Below, piece after piece: positions 42,885-53,128 of a DNA stretch of 64,000 nucleotides (within the stretch, counting starts at the first letter, position 1; each line of letters opens with the position of its first letter). The DNA comes from Arsukibacterium perlucidum DSM 18276 (GTDB lineage: Bacteria; Pseudomonadota; Gammaproteobacteria; Enterobacterales; Alteromonadaceae), in assembly GCF_000382165.1 (NCBI RefSeq), contig NZ_KB907723.1, forward strand, positions 1 through 64,000, in the 5' to 3' direction. The notes beneath the pieces are model-generated. The model did no database searches. It saw only the letters and a program-made list of their open reading frames with translations, and was not told where the DNA came from. Made by a program: the position numbers and the translations under genes.

Positions 42885-44459
42885 GTGTCGGGAAAATTAT
42901 TAAAATCTGGTCTGATTGTCAGTGCTATGACGCTGATTTCACGGGTATTAGGTTTGGTCCGTGATGTAGTTGTGGCAAATTTTGTTGGTGCAGGAGCGGC
43001 TGCCGATGTGTTCTTTTTTGCCAACCGGATCCCTAACTTTTTACGACGATTGTTTGCTGAAGGCGCTTTTTCACAAGCTTTTGTACCGGTACTCAGCGAG
43101 GTAAAAGCGCAGCATGGCGATGATGCTGTGCGTGAGCTTGTTGCCAAAGTAGCAGGCACCCTTGGGGTAATTGTTACCATAGTCACCCTGTTTGGTGTGG
43201 TAGCCTCGCCGGTTATTGCTTTGTTATTCGGTATGGGCTGGTTTATTGAATGGCTGAATGACGGGCCTGATGCCCAAAAGTTTGAGCTGGCCAGTCTGAT
43301 GCTGAAAATTACCTTCCCTTATCTGTGGTTTATCAGTCTGGTGGCGCTTAGCGGTGCGGTGCTCAATACCTACAACCGGTTTGCAGTAGCCGCTTTTACC
43401 CCGGTATTTTTAAATATTGCCATTATTTGCTCGGCACTGTATCTGGCGCCAGAGCTTGAAGAGCCCGCAATGGCGCTGGCCTGGGGCGTGTTTATCGGTG
43501 GCCTGGTGCAATTGTTGTTTCAGCTGCCGTTTCTGGCCAAAGCCGGGTTGCTGGTGATGCCAAAGTGGGGCTGGCGCGACCCGAACGTGAAAAAAATCCG
43601 CACCTTAATGTTGCCGGCATTATTTGGCGTATCGGTAAGCCAGATTAATTTATTGCTGGATACCGTGATTGCCTCGTTTTTACTAACAGGTGCGGTTAGC
43701 TGGCTGTACTATTCTGACCGGCTGATTGAATTTCCTTTGGGCTTATTTGGTATTGCCATTGCCACAGTTATTCTGCCTAATTTGTCGCGTCATCATGCCA
43801 GTGCCAGCGACGCTAAATTTCGCCACACTCTGGACTGGGCCATCCGTTTTGTGGCGATGTTTGGTTTACCGGCGATGGCAGCGCTGATCGTGCTGGCGCA
43901 ACCCATTATTATGTTGCTGTTTATGCGTGGGGAATTTAGCCAGAACGATGTAATGATGGTGTCGTACAGCCTGATGGCCTATGCCACCGGCTTGTTAAGC
44001 TTTATGTTGATTAAGGTACTGGCACCGGGTTTTTATGCCCGGCAGGATATTAAAACGCCGGTACGGATTGGCATTATTGCCATGGTGGCCAATATGGCGT
44101 TTAACCTGATGCTGGCGCCATGGCTCAGCTATGTTGGTCTTGCCCTGGCGACCGCCTTATCGGCCAGCTTAAATGCTTATTTACTATACCGGGGGCTGGT
44201 GTTAGCCGGGGTATTCCAGTTTAGCAAAACCAGCTGGATTTTTTTGGCGAAGATTGCCCTGGCAAGTACAATAATGGCAACAGGCTTATACTGGCTAAGT
44301 CCGCCTTTTGTCAGCTGGCTGGCTCTTGACTTCTGGGCTCAGGCCGGCCGGCTGGCAATATTGTGTGTGTTGGGTATTGTCAGCTATTTTGCCATGTTAT
44401 GGTTGCTGGGGGTGCGGCTATCCCATTTTCGAGTGCAAACTATTGCTGAAAGCAATTAA
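42885..44459 (+). CDS. murJ: Lipid II flippase MurJ
   Basis: A 524-residue membrane protein of the MVF/MOP family with about 14 spans that moves lipid II across the inner membrane. The N-terminal SGLIVSAMTLISRVLGLVRD and the signature ADVFFFANRIPNFLRRLFAEGAFSQAFVPV are characteristic. The start is GTG 42885. It is first in murJ-ribF-ileS-lspA-fkpB-ispH, the order known from Pseudomonas and close to E. coli. Confidence 0.95.
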   Translation: MSGKLLKSGLIVSAMTLISRVLGLVRDVVVANFVGAGAAADVFFFANRIPNFLRRLFAEGAFSQAFVPVLSEVKAQHGDDAVRELVAKVAGTLGVIVTIVTLFGVVASPVIALLFGMGWFIEWLNDGPDAQKFELASLMLKITFPYLWFISLVALSGAVLNTYNRFAVAAFTPVFLNIAIICSALYLAPELEEPAMALAWGVFIGGLVQLLFQLPFLAKAGLLVMPKWGWRDPNVKKIRTLMLPALFGVSVSQINLLLDTVIASFLLTGAVSWLYYSDRLIEFPLGLFGIAIATVILPNLSRHHASASDAKFRHTLDWAIRFVAMFGLPAMAALIVLAQPIIMLLFMRGEFSQNDVMMVSYSLMAYATGLLSFMLIKVLAPGFYARQDIKTPVRIGIIAMVANMAFNLMLAPWLSYVGLALATALSASLNAYLLYRGLVLAGVFQFSKTSWIFLAKIALASTIMATGLYWLSPPFVSWLALDFWAQAGRLAILCVLGIVSYFAMLWLLGVRLSHFRVQTIAESN

Positions 44460-44513
44460 GTTAGTGGTTATAATGCCGCGTTTATATGCAGTAGCAGCAA
44501 CCTTAAGGCAGGC

Positions 44514-45464
44514 ATGGAGTTAATTCGCGGCTTACACAATATTCAACCTCAGCATCATGGCTGCGTGTTGACCATAGGTAATTTTGATGGTGTCCATCTT
44601 GGGCATCAGGCTGTACTGCAAAAGGTGCAGGCTATTGCTGCCCGGTTGAATTTGCCTTCCTGCGTTATGGTGTTTGAGCCGCAGCCACTGGAGTTATTTG
44701 CAGGCAGTGCTGCCCCAGCCCGCTTAAGCCGTTTTCGGGAAAAATATACCCAGTTGGCGCAGCTGGGAATTGATCGTTTAATTTGTGTTGGCTTTAATCC
44801 GCGGTTTGCTGCTATGCAGCCTGAGGTGTTTATCGAACAGCTATTACTTAAACAACTCGGTGCCCGGCAATTGATCGTCGGTGATGATTTCAGGTTTGGT
44901 AGTAATCGCGGCGGCGATTTTGCCATGCTGGCACTGGCCGCTGAGCGCTATCAGTTTGGTTTAACCAGCACTTCCAGTTTAAAACTGGGCCAGCAGCGGG
45001 TAAGTAGCACCTTGATCCGGCAGGCACTGCAACATGACGATTTAATTGCTGCTGAGGCTATGTTAGGGCGGCCATTTAGTTTAACCGGCCGGGTGCGCCA
45101 CGGCCGTAAGCTGGGTCGGGATTTAGGGTTTCCAACGGCAAATGTTTGGTTGTACCGGCGCAAGTTACCGGTACGGGGGGTGTACGCGATTACCGCCGAG
45201 ACCAAATATGGTTGCTTTCAGGGAGTGGCGAATATTGGTAACCGGCCAACTGTGCAGGGCCAGCGTGAGCAGCTTGAAGCACATCTTTTTGACTTTAAAG
45301 CCGATTTATATGGCAGTCAGATAGCAGTAACCTTGCGCCATAAGTTGCGAAGCGAACAGCGCTTTGCTGATTTAGCCGCGTTACAACAACAAATTACGGC
45401 AGATATGCATGCTGCCAAAACGTATTTTAGTCGCCTGGCCACAACTGCCGGCAGCGTTAGCTAA
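44514..45464 (+). CDS. ribF: Bifunctional riboflavin kinase / FAD synthetase
   Basis: 316 aa. The N-terminal FMN adenylyltransferase domain begins with TIGNFDGVHLGHQAVLQ and includes FRFGSNRGGDF and ISSTL-type RVSSTLIRQAL. The C-terminal riboflavin kinase domain starts at GRVRHGRKLGRDLGFPTANV and includes GVANIGNRPTV. It makes FMN and FAD from riboflavin. ATG 44514 is preceded by AAGGCA. Confidence 0.95.
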   Translation: MELIRGLHNIQPQHHGCVLTIGNFDGVHLGHQAVLQKVQAIAARLNLPSCVMVFEPQPLELFAGSAAPARLSRFREKYTQLAQLGIDRLICVGFNPRFAAMQPEVFIEQLLLKQLGARQLIVGDDFRFGSNRGGDFAMLALAAERYQFGLTSTSSLKLGQQRVSSTLIRQALQHDDLIAAEAMLGRPFSLTGRVRHGRKLGRDLGFPTANVWLYRRKLPVRGVYAITAETKYGCFQGVANIGNRPTVQGQREQLEAHLFDFKADLYGSQIAVTLRHKLRSEQRFADLAALQQQITADMHAAKTYFSRLATTAGSVS

Positions 45465-45486
45465 CTTTTAAAACGGAATAAAACGG

Positions 45487-48315
45487 ATGAGCGATTATAA
45501 GCATACCCTTAACCTGCCTGAAACAGCCTTTGCCATGCGTGGCAACCTGGCTCAGCGCGAGCCACAAATGCTGGCGCAGTGGACAGCGGATGGCCTGTAT
45601 CAGCAGATCCGTGCTGCCAAAAAAGGTAAGCAAAGTTTTATTTTGCATGATGGCCCTCCATATGCCAACGGCAACATTCATATTGGTCATGCCGTAAATA
45701 AAATTTTAAAAGACATTATCGTTAAGGCGAAAACACTGTCAGATTTCGATGCGCCTTATGTGCCGGGCTGGGATTGTCATGGCCTGCCTATTGAGCTGGT
45801 GGTGGAGAAGAAGCACGGTAAGCCCGGGGTGAAGTTATCGGTGGCAGAATTCCGCCAGCATTGCCGTGATTATGCACAGAGCCAGATTGAAGCGCAGAAA
45901 ACAGACTTTATTCGCTTAGGGGTGTTGGGGGATTGGGATAACCCATACCGGACCATGGATTTCAGCTCTGAAGCGAACATTATCCGGGTGCTGGGAAAGA
46001 TTATCGACAACGGCCACTTGCAACAGGGCTTTAAGCCGGTGCATTGGTGTACCGACTGCGGCTCAGCATTGGCTGAAGCTGAAGTAGAGTACCAGGACAA
46101 AGTATCGCCCGCGATTGACGTGCGGTTTGCGCTGGTTGATGAGCAGCTGGTAGATAAATTTGATCATCCTGAGCAGCATCGGGGCCAGGGCCCGCTATCG
46201 GTGGTGATCTGGACCACTACGCCGTGGACCATTCCGGCCAACCGGGCGGTAGCGGTGCATGCCAGGTTAGACTACAGCCTGGTGCAGGTAGAGCAAGGGC
46301 CGAATGGTCCTGAGCGTTTAATCATCGCCACCGATCTGGTTACCGATGTGATGGCCAGAGCCAATATCGAGCATTACCATGCCCTTGGCTTCTGTAAAGG
46401 TGAGGCCTTGGAACTGGCCCAGCTGCGCCACCCGCTTTATGACTTCAGCGTGCCGGTTATCCTCGGTGAGCATGTTACTACTGAATCAGGTACCGGCTGT
46501 GTCCATACTGCACCTGGCCATGGTCAGGAAGACTTTGTGGTTGGCAAGCAATACGGTCTGGAAGTGGCGAACCCGGTGGGTGCTAATGGTGTGTATTTGC
46601 CAGATACGCCATTGTTTGCCGGCCAGCATGTATTTAAAGCCAACGACAGTGTAGTGGAAGCATTAAAAGCAGCCGGCGCCTTGCTGGTACATAAGGCTTA
46701 TAAACACAGCTATCCGCATTGCTGGCGCCATAAAACGCCGATTATTTTCCGGGCGACACCACAGTGGTTTATCAGTATGGATAAGCAGGGCTTACGCCAG
46801 AAATCACTGGCCGAAATCAGCAATACCCGCTGGATCCCGGACTGGGGTCAGCAGCGGATTGAGAAAATGGTTGCGGGCCGCCCGGACTGGTGTATTTCGC
46901 GCCAGCGTACCTGGGGCGTGCCGATTGCGCTGTTTGTCGATAAAGATACCGGCGCTTTGCACCCGGAAACTCAAAGTTTACTGGAGCAGGTTGCTAAAAA
47001 AGTTGAGCAGGGCGGTATTCAGGCCTGGTTTGATTTAGAGGCCGGCGAACTGCTGGGTGGCGACGCCGAACAATATGTGAAAGTAAGCGATACGCTGGAT
47101 GTCTGGTTTGACTCGGGCGTAACCCATGCTTTTGTGGTTGATCAACGCCCGGAATTTAATCATGCCAAGCAGGCCGATTTATATCTGGAAGGCTCAGATC
47201 AGCACCGGGGCTGGTTTATGTCATCGTTAATGACCGGAGTAGCCAGTAAAGCGCATGCTCCTTACCGTCAGGTACTGACGCACGGTTTTACCGTCGATGG
47301 TGAAGGTCGCAAGATGTCTAAATCATTAGGTAATGTGGTATCACCGCAGGACGTAATGAACAAGTTAGGGGCAGATATTCTGCGGTTATGGGTAGCCACA
47401 GCCGATTACACCTCTGAGATGACAGTGTCAGATGAAATTCTGAACCGGGCGGCCGACAAGTACCGGCGTATTCGCAATACCGCGCGCTTCTTGCTGGCTA
47501 ACCTGAATGGCTTTAACCCAGCGACCGATTTGGTGCCGTTTAATCAAATGGTTGAGCTGGATTTATGGATGGTCAGTCGTGCTGCTAAATTGCAGCAGGA
47601 AATTGTTGAAGCATATGATAACTATCAGTTCCACCAGGTGAGTCAGAAGCTGATGAATTTCTGCACCATTGAACTGGGTAGTTTTTATCTGGATGTGATT
47701 AAAGACCGCCAGTATACCGCGCATCAGACCGGCCTGGCCCGTAAATCGTGTCAAACTGCCTTGTATCATATTGCCGAGGCGATGGTGCGCTGGATGGCGC
47801 CAATTATGAGCTTTACCGCGCAGGAAATCTGGCAGGCCTTGCCAGGCGAGCGCAGTAAATATGTATTTACAGATGTCTGGTATGACGTACTTGCTACTGT
47901 TCCGGCCGGTCAGTTTGATGATAGCTACTGGCAGCAGGTTCTGCTGGTTAGGGATGAAGTAAATAAAGTGCTGGAAGCAGCGCGGCGTGAGGACCGGATT
48001 GGTGCTTCCCTGCAGGCTGAAGTAACCTTGTATGCTGGCCCTGAATTAGCGGCGGCATTAAGCAAGCTGGGTGATGAATTACGCTTTGCTTTAATTACCT
48101 CAACTGCCGAGGTCAGCAGCGATGCGGCACCAGAGCAAGCAGTTGCCACTGATCTTGCCGGTTTAAAAGTGTTGGTAACAGCGTCTGCTGCTGCTAAATG
48201 CGAGCGTTGCTGGCATCACCGGCATGATGTAGGTGCCGATCCTGCGCATCCTGGGATCTGTTTACGTTGTGTCAGTAATGTCGCCGGTAGCGGCGAGCAA
48301 AGGAAGTTTGCCTGA
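45487..48315 (+). CDS. ileS: Isoleucyl-tRNA synthetase
   Basis: A class I synthetase (942 aa). HIGH appears in [16 protein letters not shown] and KMSKS in [14 protein letters not shown]. The editing (CP1) domain contains [14 protein letters not shown] and the [12 protein letters not shown] segment. A C-terminal zinc finger ([12 protein letters not shown]...CLRCVSNV) is present. It follows ribF by 22 bp and overlaps lspA by one base, so these are cotranscribed. Confidence 0.97.
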   Translation: MSDYKHTLNLPETAFAMRGNLAQREPQMLAQWTADGLYQQIRAAKKGKQSFILHDGPPYANGNIHIGHAVNKILKDIIVKAKTLSDFDAPYVPGWDCHGLPIELVVEKKHGKPGVKLSVAEFRQHCRDYAQSQIEAQKTDFIRLGVLGDWDNPYRTMDFSSEANIIRVLGKIIDNGHLQQGFKPVHWCTDCGSALAEAEVEYQDKVSPAIDVRFALVDEQLVDKFDHPEQHRGQGPLSVVIWTTTPWTIPANRAVAVHARLDYSLVQVEQGPNGPERLIIATDLVTDVMARANIEHYHALGFCKGEALELAQLRHPLYDFSVPVILGEHVTTESGTGCVHTAPGHGQEDFVVGKQYGLEVANPVGANGVYLPDTPLFAGQHVFKANDSVVEALKAAGALLVHKAYKHSYPHCWRHKTPIIFRATPQWFISMDKQGLRQKSLAEISNTRWIPDWGQQRIEKMVAGRPDWCISRQRTWGVPIALFVDKDTGALHPETQSLLEQVAKKVEQGGIQAWFDLEAGELLGGDAEQYVKVSDTLDVWFDSGVTHAFVVDQRPEFNHAKQADLYLEGSDQHRGWFMSSLMTGVASKAHAPYRQVLTHGFTVDGEGRKMSKSLGNVVSPQDVMNKLGADILRLWVATADYTSEMTVSDEILNRAADKYRRIRNTARFLLANLNGFNPATDLVPFNQMVELDLWMVSRAAKLQQEIVEAYDNYQFHQVSQKLMNFCTIELGSFYLDVIKDRQYTAHQTGLARKSCQTALYHIAEAMVRWMAPIMSFTAQEIWQALPGERSKYVFTDVWYDVLATVPAGQFDDSYWQQVLLVRDEVNKVLEAARREDRIGASLQAEVTLYAGPELAAALSKLGDELRFALITSTAEVSSDAAPEQAVATDLAGLKVLVTASAAAKCERCWHHRHDVGADPAHPGICLRCVSNVAGSGEQRKFA

Positions 48316-48806
48316 TGCGGTTACTAAAAGAGACTGGCTGGCGCTGGTGGTGGCTGATCCTGTTATTTATTGTGCTGGATCAGGCCTCAAAACAGTGGGT
48401 ATTACATGCTATTCCTTATCAGGGCAGTATTCCATTACTACCGGTATTTGAACTGGCACATGTTTACAACAGAGGCGCGGCTTTTTCATTCTTAAGTGAT
48501 GCCGGTGGCTGGCAACGCTGGTTTTTTACCGCTATAGCGATTGTAATAAGCATTGTGATTGCTATCTGGCTCAGCCGGGTAGGGCGGGCGCAGCTGAAGC
48601 TGAGCCTGGCGCTGTCGCTGGTATTGGCGGGCGCCATTGGCAATTTAATTGATCGGGTAATTTACGGTTATGTTATTGATATGCTGCATGTATTTTATAA
48701 AAGTTGGAGTTATCCGGTATTTAACCTGGCAGATTCAGTGATTTTTATTGGTGCAGTATTATTAATCTGGGATAGTTTTAGCAGTAATGCAGAGGGCAAA
48801 GCATGA
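48315..48806 (+). CDS. lspA: Lipoprotein signal peptidase
   Basis: A four-span aspartic peptidase (163 aa) that cleaves the signal of diacylated prolipoproteins. The catalytic segments are VYNRGAAFSFL, GAIGNLIDRVIYGYVIDML (first Asp) and FNLADSVIFIG (second Asp). The ATG overlaps the ileS stop (TGATG) and its own end overlaps fkpB by 4 bp. Confidence 0.95.
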   Translation: MRLLKETGWRWWWLILLFIVLDQASKQWVLHAIPYQGSIPLLPVFELAHVYNRGAAFSFLSDAGGWQRWFFTAIAIVISIVIAIWLSRVGRAQLKLSLALSLVLAGAIGNLIDRVIYGYVIDMLHVFYKSWSYPVFNLADSVIFIGAVLLIWDSFSSNAEGKA

Positions 48807-49237
48807 CGCAGCAAATTGGCGCAAACAGTACTGTGTTATTTCATTTTGACATTACCTTAACCGATGGCAGTGCCGCCGAAAGTACCCGGGTACGCAATAA
48901 ACCAGCTAAACTACAAATGGGTGATACTAGTATCTCGCCAGCGTTTGAAGCGAATTTATTGGGAATGGCAGAAGGCGCTAAAAAAACCTTTACCCTGGAA
49001 CCGCTGGATGCCTATGGCATGCCAAACCCTGATAACATCTACTATATAGATCGTAGTAAGTTCTCTAATGATGCCCCGGCAAAGGTAGGCAGTATTATTG
49101 GTTTCGCTATGCCTGATGGCTCGGAACTGCCTGGGTTGGTGCGTGAGGTGGTGGGCGATTCGGTAACGGTCGATTTTAACCATCCGCTGGCCGGGCAAAC
49201 CCTGACCTTTAATGTTGAAATAGTAAAAGTGAGCTAA
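48803..49237 (+). CDS. fkpB: FKBP-type peptidyl-prolyl isomerase, SlpA/FkpB
   Basis: A 144-residue SlyD-like FKBP isomerase without the His-rich metal tail. FKBP landmarks are [33 protein letters not shown] and the insert-in-flap region. Its place between lspA and ispH is strongly conserved in gammaproteobacteria. Confidence 0.93.
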   Translation: MTQQIGANSTVLFHFDITLTDGSAAESTRVRNKPAKLQMGDTSISPAFEANLLGMAEGAKKTFTLEPLDAYGMPNPDNIYYIDRSKFSNDAPAKVGSIIGFAMPDGSELPGLVREVVGDSVTVDFNHPLAGQTLTFNVEIVKVS

Positions 49238-49241
49238 ACAG

Positions 49242-50171
49242 ATGGATATTTTGTTAGCCAATCCGCGTGGTTTTTGTGCCGGGGTCGACCGGGCTATCAG
49301 TATTGTTGAGCGGGCACTGGAATTATACGAACATCCTATTTATGTGCGGCACGAGGTCGTGCATAACAAGTTTGTGGTGGATGGCTTGCGCCGCAGCGGT
49401 GCAGTGTTTGTTGATGAGCTTGATGAAGTTCCCGATGGCAATATTGTCATTTTCAGTGCGCATGGCGTGTCGCAGGCCGTGCGGGAAAACGCCAGGCAGC
49501 GTGGCTTAAAGGTATTCGATGCCACTTGTCCTTTAGTGACTAAGGTACATATGGAAGTAACCCGGGCCAGCCGCAAAGGGATTGAATGTATTTTAATTGG
49601 TCATGCTGGTCATCCGGAAGTGGAAGGCACCATGGGCCAGTACGACAACCCGGCAGGGGGCATTTATCTGGTTGAGTCGGTAGAAGACGTGGCCAGATTG
49701 CAGGTGAAAAACCCGGCTCAGCTGTGCTATTCCAGTCAGACGACGCTGTCGGTTGATGATACTGCCGATGTGATTACAGCATTACGTAACCGTTTTCCGG
49801 ATATTGACGGGCCGCGTAAAGATGACATTTGTTACGCCACCCAGAACCGGCAGGATGCGGTACGTGATTTAGCATCAAAAGCGGATTTACTGTTAGTGGT
49901 TGGAGCAAAAAACAGTAGTAATTCAAATCGCTTACGAGAGCTGGCCGAGAAAATGGGCTGTGTAGCCTATTTAATTGATACAGCAAATGATATTCAACAA
50001 AGCTGGTTAGAGAATATAAAAGCTGTAGGTGTGACCGCAGGCGCATCAGCGCCAGAGGTATTGGTGCAGCAAGTCGTGGCGCAGCTGCAAATGTGGGGCG
50101 GTCATACGGTCAGTGAAAACCCGGGCCGGCCGGAAAATGTCGTGTTCGCCATCCCGGCAGAGCTGCGCTAG
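49242..50171 (+). CDS. ispH: 4-hydroxy-3-methylbut-2-enyl diphosphate reductase
   Basis: The last enzyme of the MEP isoprenoid pathway, an iron-sulfur protein (309 aa). The three cluster cysteines are in [21 protein letters not shown] and [11 protein letters not shown]; substrate-binding segments include [15 protein letters not shown] and [13 protein letters not shown]. It closes the murJ-ispH chain; the next gene starts 20 bp later on the same strand. Confidence 0.97.
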   Translation: MDILLANPRGFCAGVDRAISIVERALELYEHPIYVRHEVVHNKFVVDGLRRSGAVFVDELDEVPDGNIVIFSAHGVSQAVRENARQRGLKVFDATCPLVTKVHMEVTRASRKGIECILIGHAGHPEVEGTMGQYDNPAGGIYLVESVEDVARLQVKNPAQLCYSSQTTLSVDDTADVITALRNRFPDIDGPRKDDICYATQNRQDAVRDLASKADLLLVVGAKNSSNSNRLRELAEKMGCVAYLIDTANDIQQSWLENIKAVGVTAGASAPEVLVQQVVAQLQMWGGHTVSENPGRPENVVFAIPAELR

Positions 50172-50190
50172 CAAGCATACAGGAGCTAAG

Positions 50191-51240
50191 GTGACTAAAG
50201 CAGCAAATGCAACACCTTACCCTGTATTTCCGTTACCTGATCTGTGTCATGGCCGGATGGTACTCAGAGTGCTGGTTTTGGCGCAGGCCGTGGCGATTTT
50301 GCTGGCTTTTGCGCCAGGCACCCTGGAAAGCCCCTGGCAGCGCCTGGGGCTGATCAGTTTGTTTGTGCACTGGATAGCGCTGGTGTCAGGTTACGGTTAT
50401 TGCAAACTGCGACCGTTGCTGGCCCGGCAAAGACCCTTAACAATAGCGGCATGCTGCCTTTTACTGCTTTTCTTTATCACCGCCCTGGTCAGCGGTCTGG
50501 CTTGGTTATGGCTGCACGATGTTGGCTTACTGCTTTCCCAAAGTTTCCTGCATTTTATTCTGGCGAATCTGATGATAGCGTTGGTGGTCGGCTTAATGGC
50601 AATTCAGCTGGGGCTGATGCATGCAGAGCGCAACCAGCAGTTGGCTGCTCAGAGCCGGGCTGAACTAGGCGCTTTGCAGGCGCGGATCCAGCCTCATTTT
50701 TTATTCAACAGCTTAAACACCGCTGCTGAGTTAACTCATCAAGACAGCCAGGCAGCCGAGCAGGCATTACTTAATCTGGCCGATTTATTCCGGGCCGCAA
50801 TGCATGCCGGTGAGCAAATCAGTCTGACGGAGGAATTGACGCTGGCCCGGCAGTATTTATCGTTAGAGCAGTGGCGACTTGGCGACCGGATGAAACAAAA
50901 CTGGCAACTGCCTGTCAGTCTACCCAAATTGCAGGTGCCGGCGCTGACTATTCAACCTCTGCTGGAAAATGCAGTGCGTCATGGTATCGAAAGTTGTCAG
51001 TATGGCGGTAGTATTGATATTGAGATGATCAACAGCAGTCAGTCGGTGACCATTCTGATCAGTAACCCGTTTGCCCCTGCGCTGGATAAAAGTCGCAGTA
51101 ATGGCGTGGCACTGAAAAATATACGGCAGCGTTTGCAGCTTTATTTCGGCGACAGTGCCAGTTTAAACCGCAGTATTGTCGATGGTAAGTTTCGGGTTAA
51201 ACTGGTGTTACCTAAAAACCAGCCTGGCGGCAACGGATGA
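50191..51240 (+). CDS. Sensor histidine kinase, AlgZ/FimS (LytS-type)
   Basis: A 349-residue kinase from GTG 50191 (CAGGAG upstream). Four to five membrane spans in residues 25-142 are followed by the His_kinase domain with phospho-acceptor His169 in ARIQPHFLFNSLN and an ATP-binding end (LTIQPLLENAVRHGIE, GVALKNIRQRL). This is the AlgZ/FimS/LytS group. It overlaps the response-regulator gene by 4 bp and stands right before the minor pilin operon, whose Pseudomonas counterpart is activated by AlgR, so control of these pili is likely. Confidence 0.85.
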   Translation: MTKAANATPYPVFPLPDLCHGRMVLRVLVLAQAVAILLAFAPGTLESPWQRLGLISLFVHWIALVSGYGYCKLRPLLARQRPLTIAACCLLLLFFITALVSGLAWLWLHDVGLLLSQSFLHFILANLMIALVVGLMAIQLGLMHAERNQQLAAQSRAELGALQARIQPHFLFNSLNTAAELTHQDSQAAEQALLNLADLFRAAMHAGEQISLTEELTLARQYLSLEQWRLGDRMKQNWQLPVSLPKLQVPALTIQPLLENAVRHGIESCQYGGSIDIEMINSSQSVTILISNPFAPALDKSRSNGVALKNIRQRLQLYFGDSASLNRSIVDGKFRVKLVLPKNQPGGNG

Positions 51241-51959
51241 AAGTTCTGATCGTCGACGACGAGCCACTGGCCCGCGCCCGGTTAAAACGCTTGCTGGAGG
51301 CTATCACCGGTTTTAGCTGTGTCGGTGAGGCACAGAACAGCCAGCAGGCGTTGCAGCTGTGTAAGCAATTGCAGCCCGATGTATTGCTATTAGACATCGC
51401 AATGCCCGGCGGTGACGGTTTGCAACTGGCGGCAGAGCTGGCCAGAGAGCCACTGCCACCGGCGATAATTTTTGTCACCGCTCATCCGCAACACGCTCTG
51501 GATGCCTATCAGGTTTGTCCGGCTGATTATATTCTGAAGCCGGTTTCAGCTGAGCGGTTAAGTGCCGCGCTGGCCCGGCTTGGTAATCGCACCAGGGCCC
51601 ATCTGGAACGTACCCCGGCAAAAGAGGAGCTAATCAGCTATCAGCTAGGTTCAGCGACACGGCAAATTAATCTGAGTAAAGTGCTGTATTTCAGTGCTGA
51701 CAGTAAGTACGTTCGGATGGTATTTGCTGAGGGCGAGGCATTGCTGGAGCAAACCTTAAGTCAGTTGCAGCAACGTTATCCGCAGCAACTGGTGCGAATT
51801 CATCGCAGTACACTAATCAACAGAGATTATTTTAGTGCACTGCGCGCTGCGCCGGATGGCAAACATTATATTGAACTGACAGGGCTGGATAACCGGCTGG
51901 AAGTAAGTCGCAGAGCGCTCAGTCAGGTAAAGCAGGCATTAAAGCTTAGCCTGAGTTAA
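51237..51959 (+). CDS. LytTR response regulator, AlgR-like
   Basis: 240 aa. The receiver has the acidic pair in LIVDDEP, phospho-acceptor Asp53 (LLLDIAMPGGDG) and the Lys in DYILKPV. The C-terminal LytTR DNA-binding domain spans about residues 135-238 (VLYFSADSKYVRMVF, LVRIHRSTLINRDYF). It is paired with the AlgZ-like kinase. It probably controls the pilin operon starting 146 bp downstream; no AlgR site was confirmed by eye. Confidence 0.87.
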   Translation: MKVLIVDDEPLARARLKRLLEAITGFSCVGEAQNSQQALQLCKQLQPDVLLLDIAMPGGDGLQLAAELAREPLPPAIIFVTAHPQHALDAYQVCPADYILKPVSAERLSAALARLGNRTRAHLERTPAKEELISYQLGSATRQINLSKVLYFSADSKYVRMVFAEGEALLEQTLSQLQQRYPQQLVRIHRSTLINRDYFSALRAAPDGKHYIELTGLDNRLEVSRRALSQVKQALKLSLS

Positions 51960-52104
51960 ATCCAGTTTGCTGCTTAAGCAGATTTGCCGTTTATCGGCTG
52001 AATAAACCTTTAGTCCGTCCTGGCATAGGCATAGACATTATCTTTTGCTAGGGTGACACTAGAAATAAAGTATTTACTTTAAACAAACTAAAATAGGAAA
52101 TGCC

Positions 52105-52707
52105 ATGGCTTTAGTGGTTGCAGATCTTAGGCAAAACCCGCGCCCGCCCGCCTGCCGACAGTGTGGTTTTACCCTAATCGAGTTGATGGTGACGGTTGCA
52201 GTTTTAGCCATTGTCCTGACAGTAGCAGTACCGAGCTTTGCTAATCTTGTGAATGGTAACCGCTTAAATGCTCAGGCAAACCTGCTGCTCGCTGCTATTG
52301 AATATGCCAAAACCGAGGCTGTTAAAACTAATGCTACGGTAACATTCTGTCACTCAGCAGATGGCAATAGTTGCAGCGCTGCGCCAGAGGCCGGCTGGCA
52401 AGGTTGGGTAGTAGGTCTTGCAGCAAACCCATCAGGTATTGAACCAGATTCTGTGTTGCGGGAAGGAACTCTGGAGTCACCACAGTTGGTTATTCTGGCT
52501 AGTGAATCTCTGGCAGACGCTGAAGACCAGATCAGAATTACACCACAGGGTTTACTGAGAACAGGCAACCGCCTGCCGCTGCAGGCAACATTAAGGGTCT
52601 GTCATCCAACGTCTTCAATCAATCCGAATAGTCGCAATGTCAGAATCCGTTCAGGTGGCCAGATAGCGGTTATAAGTGAGCAAAATGCTGGCTGTCCAGC
52701 GCCTTAG
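52105..52707 (+). CDS. fimU: Minor pseudopilin FimU/FimT (GspH-type)
   Basis: A 200-residue type IV minor pilin. The prepilin peptidase site is CG/FTLIELMVTVAVLAIVLTVA, with Glu5 after cleavage. The globular domain is GspH-like (RLNAQANLLLAAIEYAKTEAVKTN, VCHPTSSINPNSRNVRI...GGQIAV). Two Cys pairs fit disulfides. It is first of six genes, fimU-pilV-pilW-pilX-pilY1-pilE, which form the priming tip complex of the pilus. An AGGAAATGCC precedes ATG 52105. Confidence 0.92.
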   Translation: MALVVADLRQNPRPPACRQCGFTLIELMVTVAVLAIVLTVAVPSFANLVNGNRLNAQANLLLAAIEYAKTEAVKTNATVTFCHSADGNSCSAAPEAGWQGWVVGLAANPSGIEPDSVLREGTLESPQLVILASESLADAEDQIRITPQGLLRTGNRLPLQATLRVCHPTSSINPNSRNVRIRSGGQIAVISEQNAGCPAP

Positions 52708-52717
52708 GAATATTAAA

Positions 52718-53128
52718 ATGAATAGACTCAGTGGTTATAGCAAACAGCAAGGTACGAGTTTACTTGAAGTACTGATAGCCGTTTTGGTTTTGGCAATTGG
52801 TATTTTGGGGGTTGTTGGCTTGCAGTCGGTAAGTCTCAGAAGCACTAACACCGCCCATGAGCGGGCGATGGCGGTCATACTCACTGAGACATTATTTGAA
52901 GTAATGCGTACCACAGGACCGGTAGCAAGAACCGGCGCGTTTGCAATGACAACCTGTGACGGTGTTGGTGGTATTCCAGTTACTGCGGACTGGCAGCAAG
53001 ATGTCAAACAGGCGACGTCTGAGTGCGCGTTAGTTGAATGGGCAGATGGCGTTTATACCGTAACAATGGACTGGTCTGATCAACGAATGAATGCTAATTC
53101 TGTGGTAGTGATGGAGGTAAGGCCATGA
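52718..53128 (+). CDS. pilV: Minor pilin PilV
   Basis: 136 aa from ATG 52718 (TAGGAA upstream; the earlier ATG at 52676 lies inside fimU). The prepilin site QQG/TSLLEVLIAVLVLAIGILGVVGLQ is followed by the PilV motif SLRSTNTAHERAMAVIL. It is a subunit of the minor-pilin tip complex. It overlaps pilW by 4 bp. Confidence 0.9.
   Translation: MNRLSGYSKQQGTSLLEVLIAVLVLAIGILGVVGLQSVSLRSTNTAHERAMAVILTETLFEVMRTTGPVARTGAFAMTTCDGVGGIPVTADWQQDVKQATSECALVEWADGVYTVTMDWSDQRMNANSVVVMEVRP

Noticed and set aside
52021-52036. TGGCATAGGCATAGAC as a sigma-54 promoter before the minor pilin operon
   Set aside because: The -12 box reads TAGAC with the GC lost, although the -24 box is good; too weak to call.
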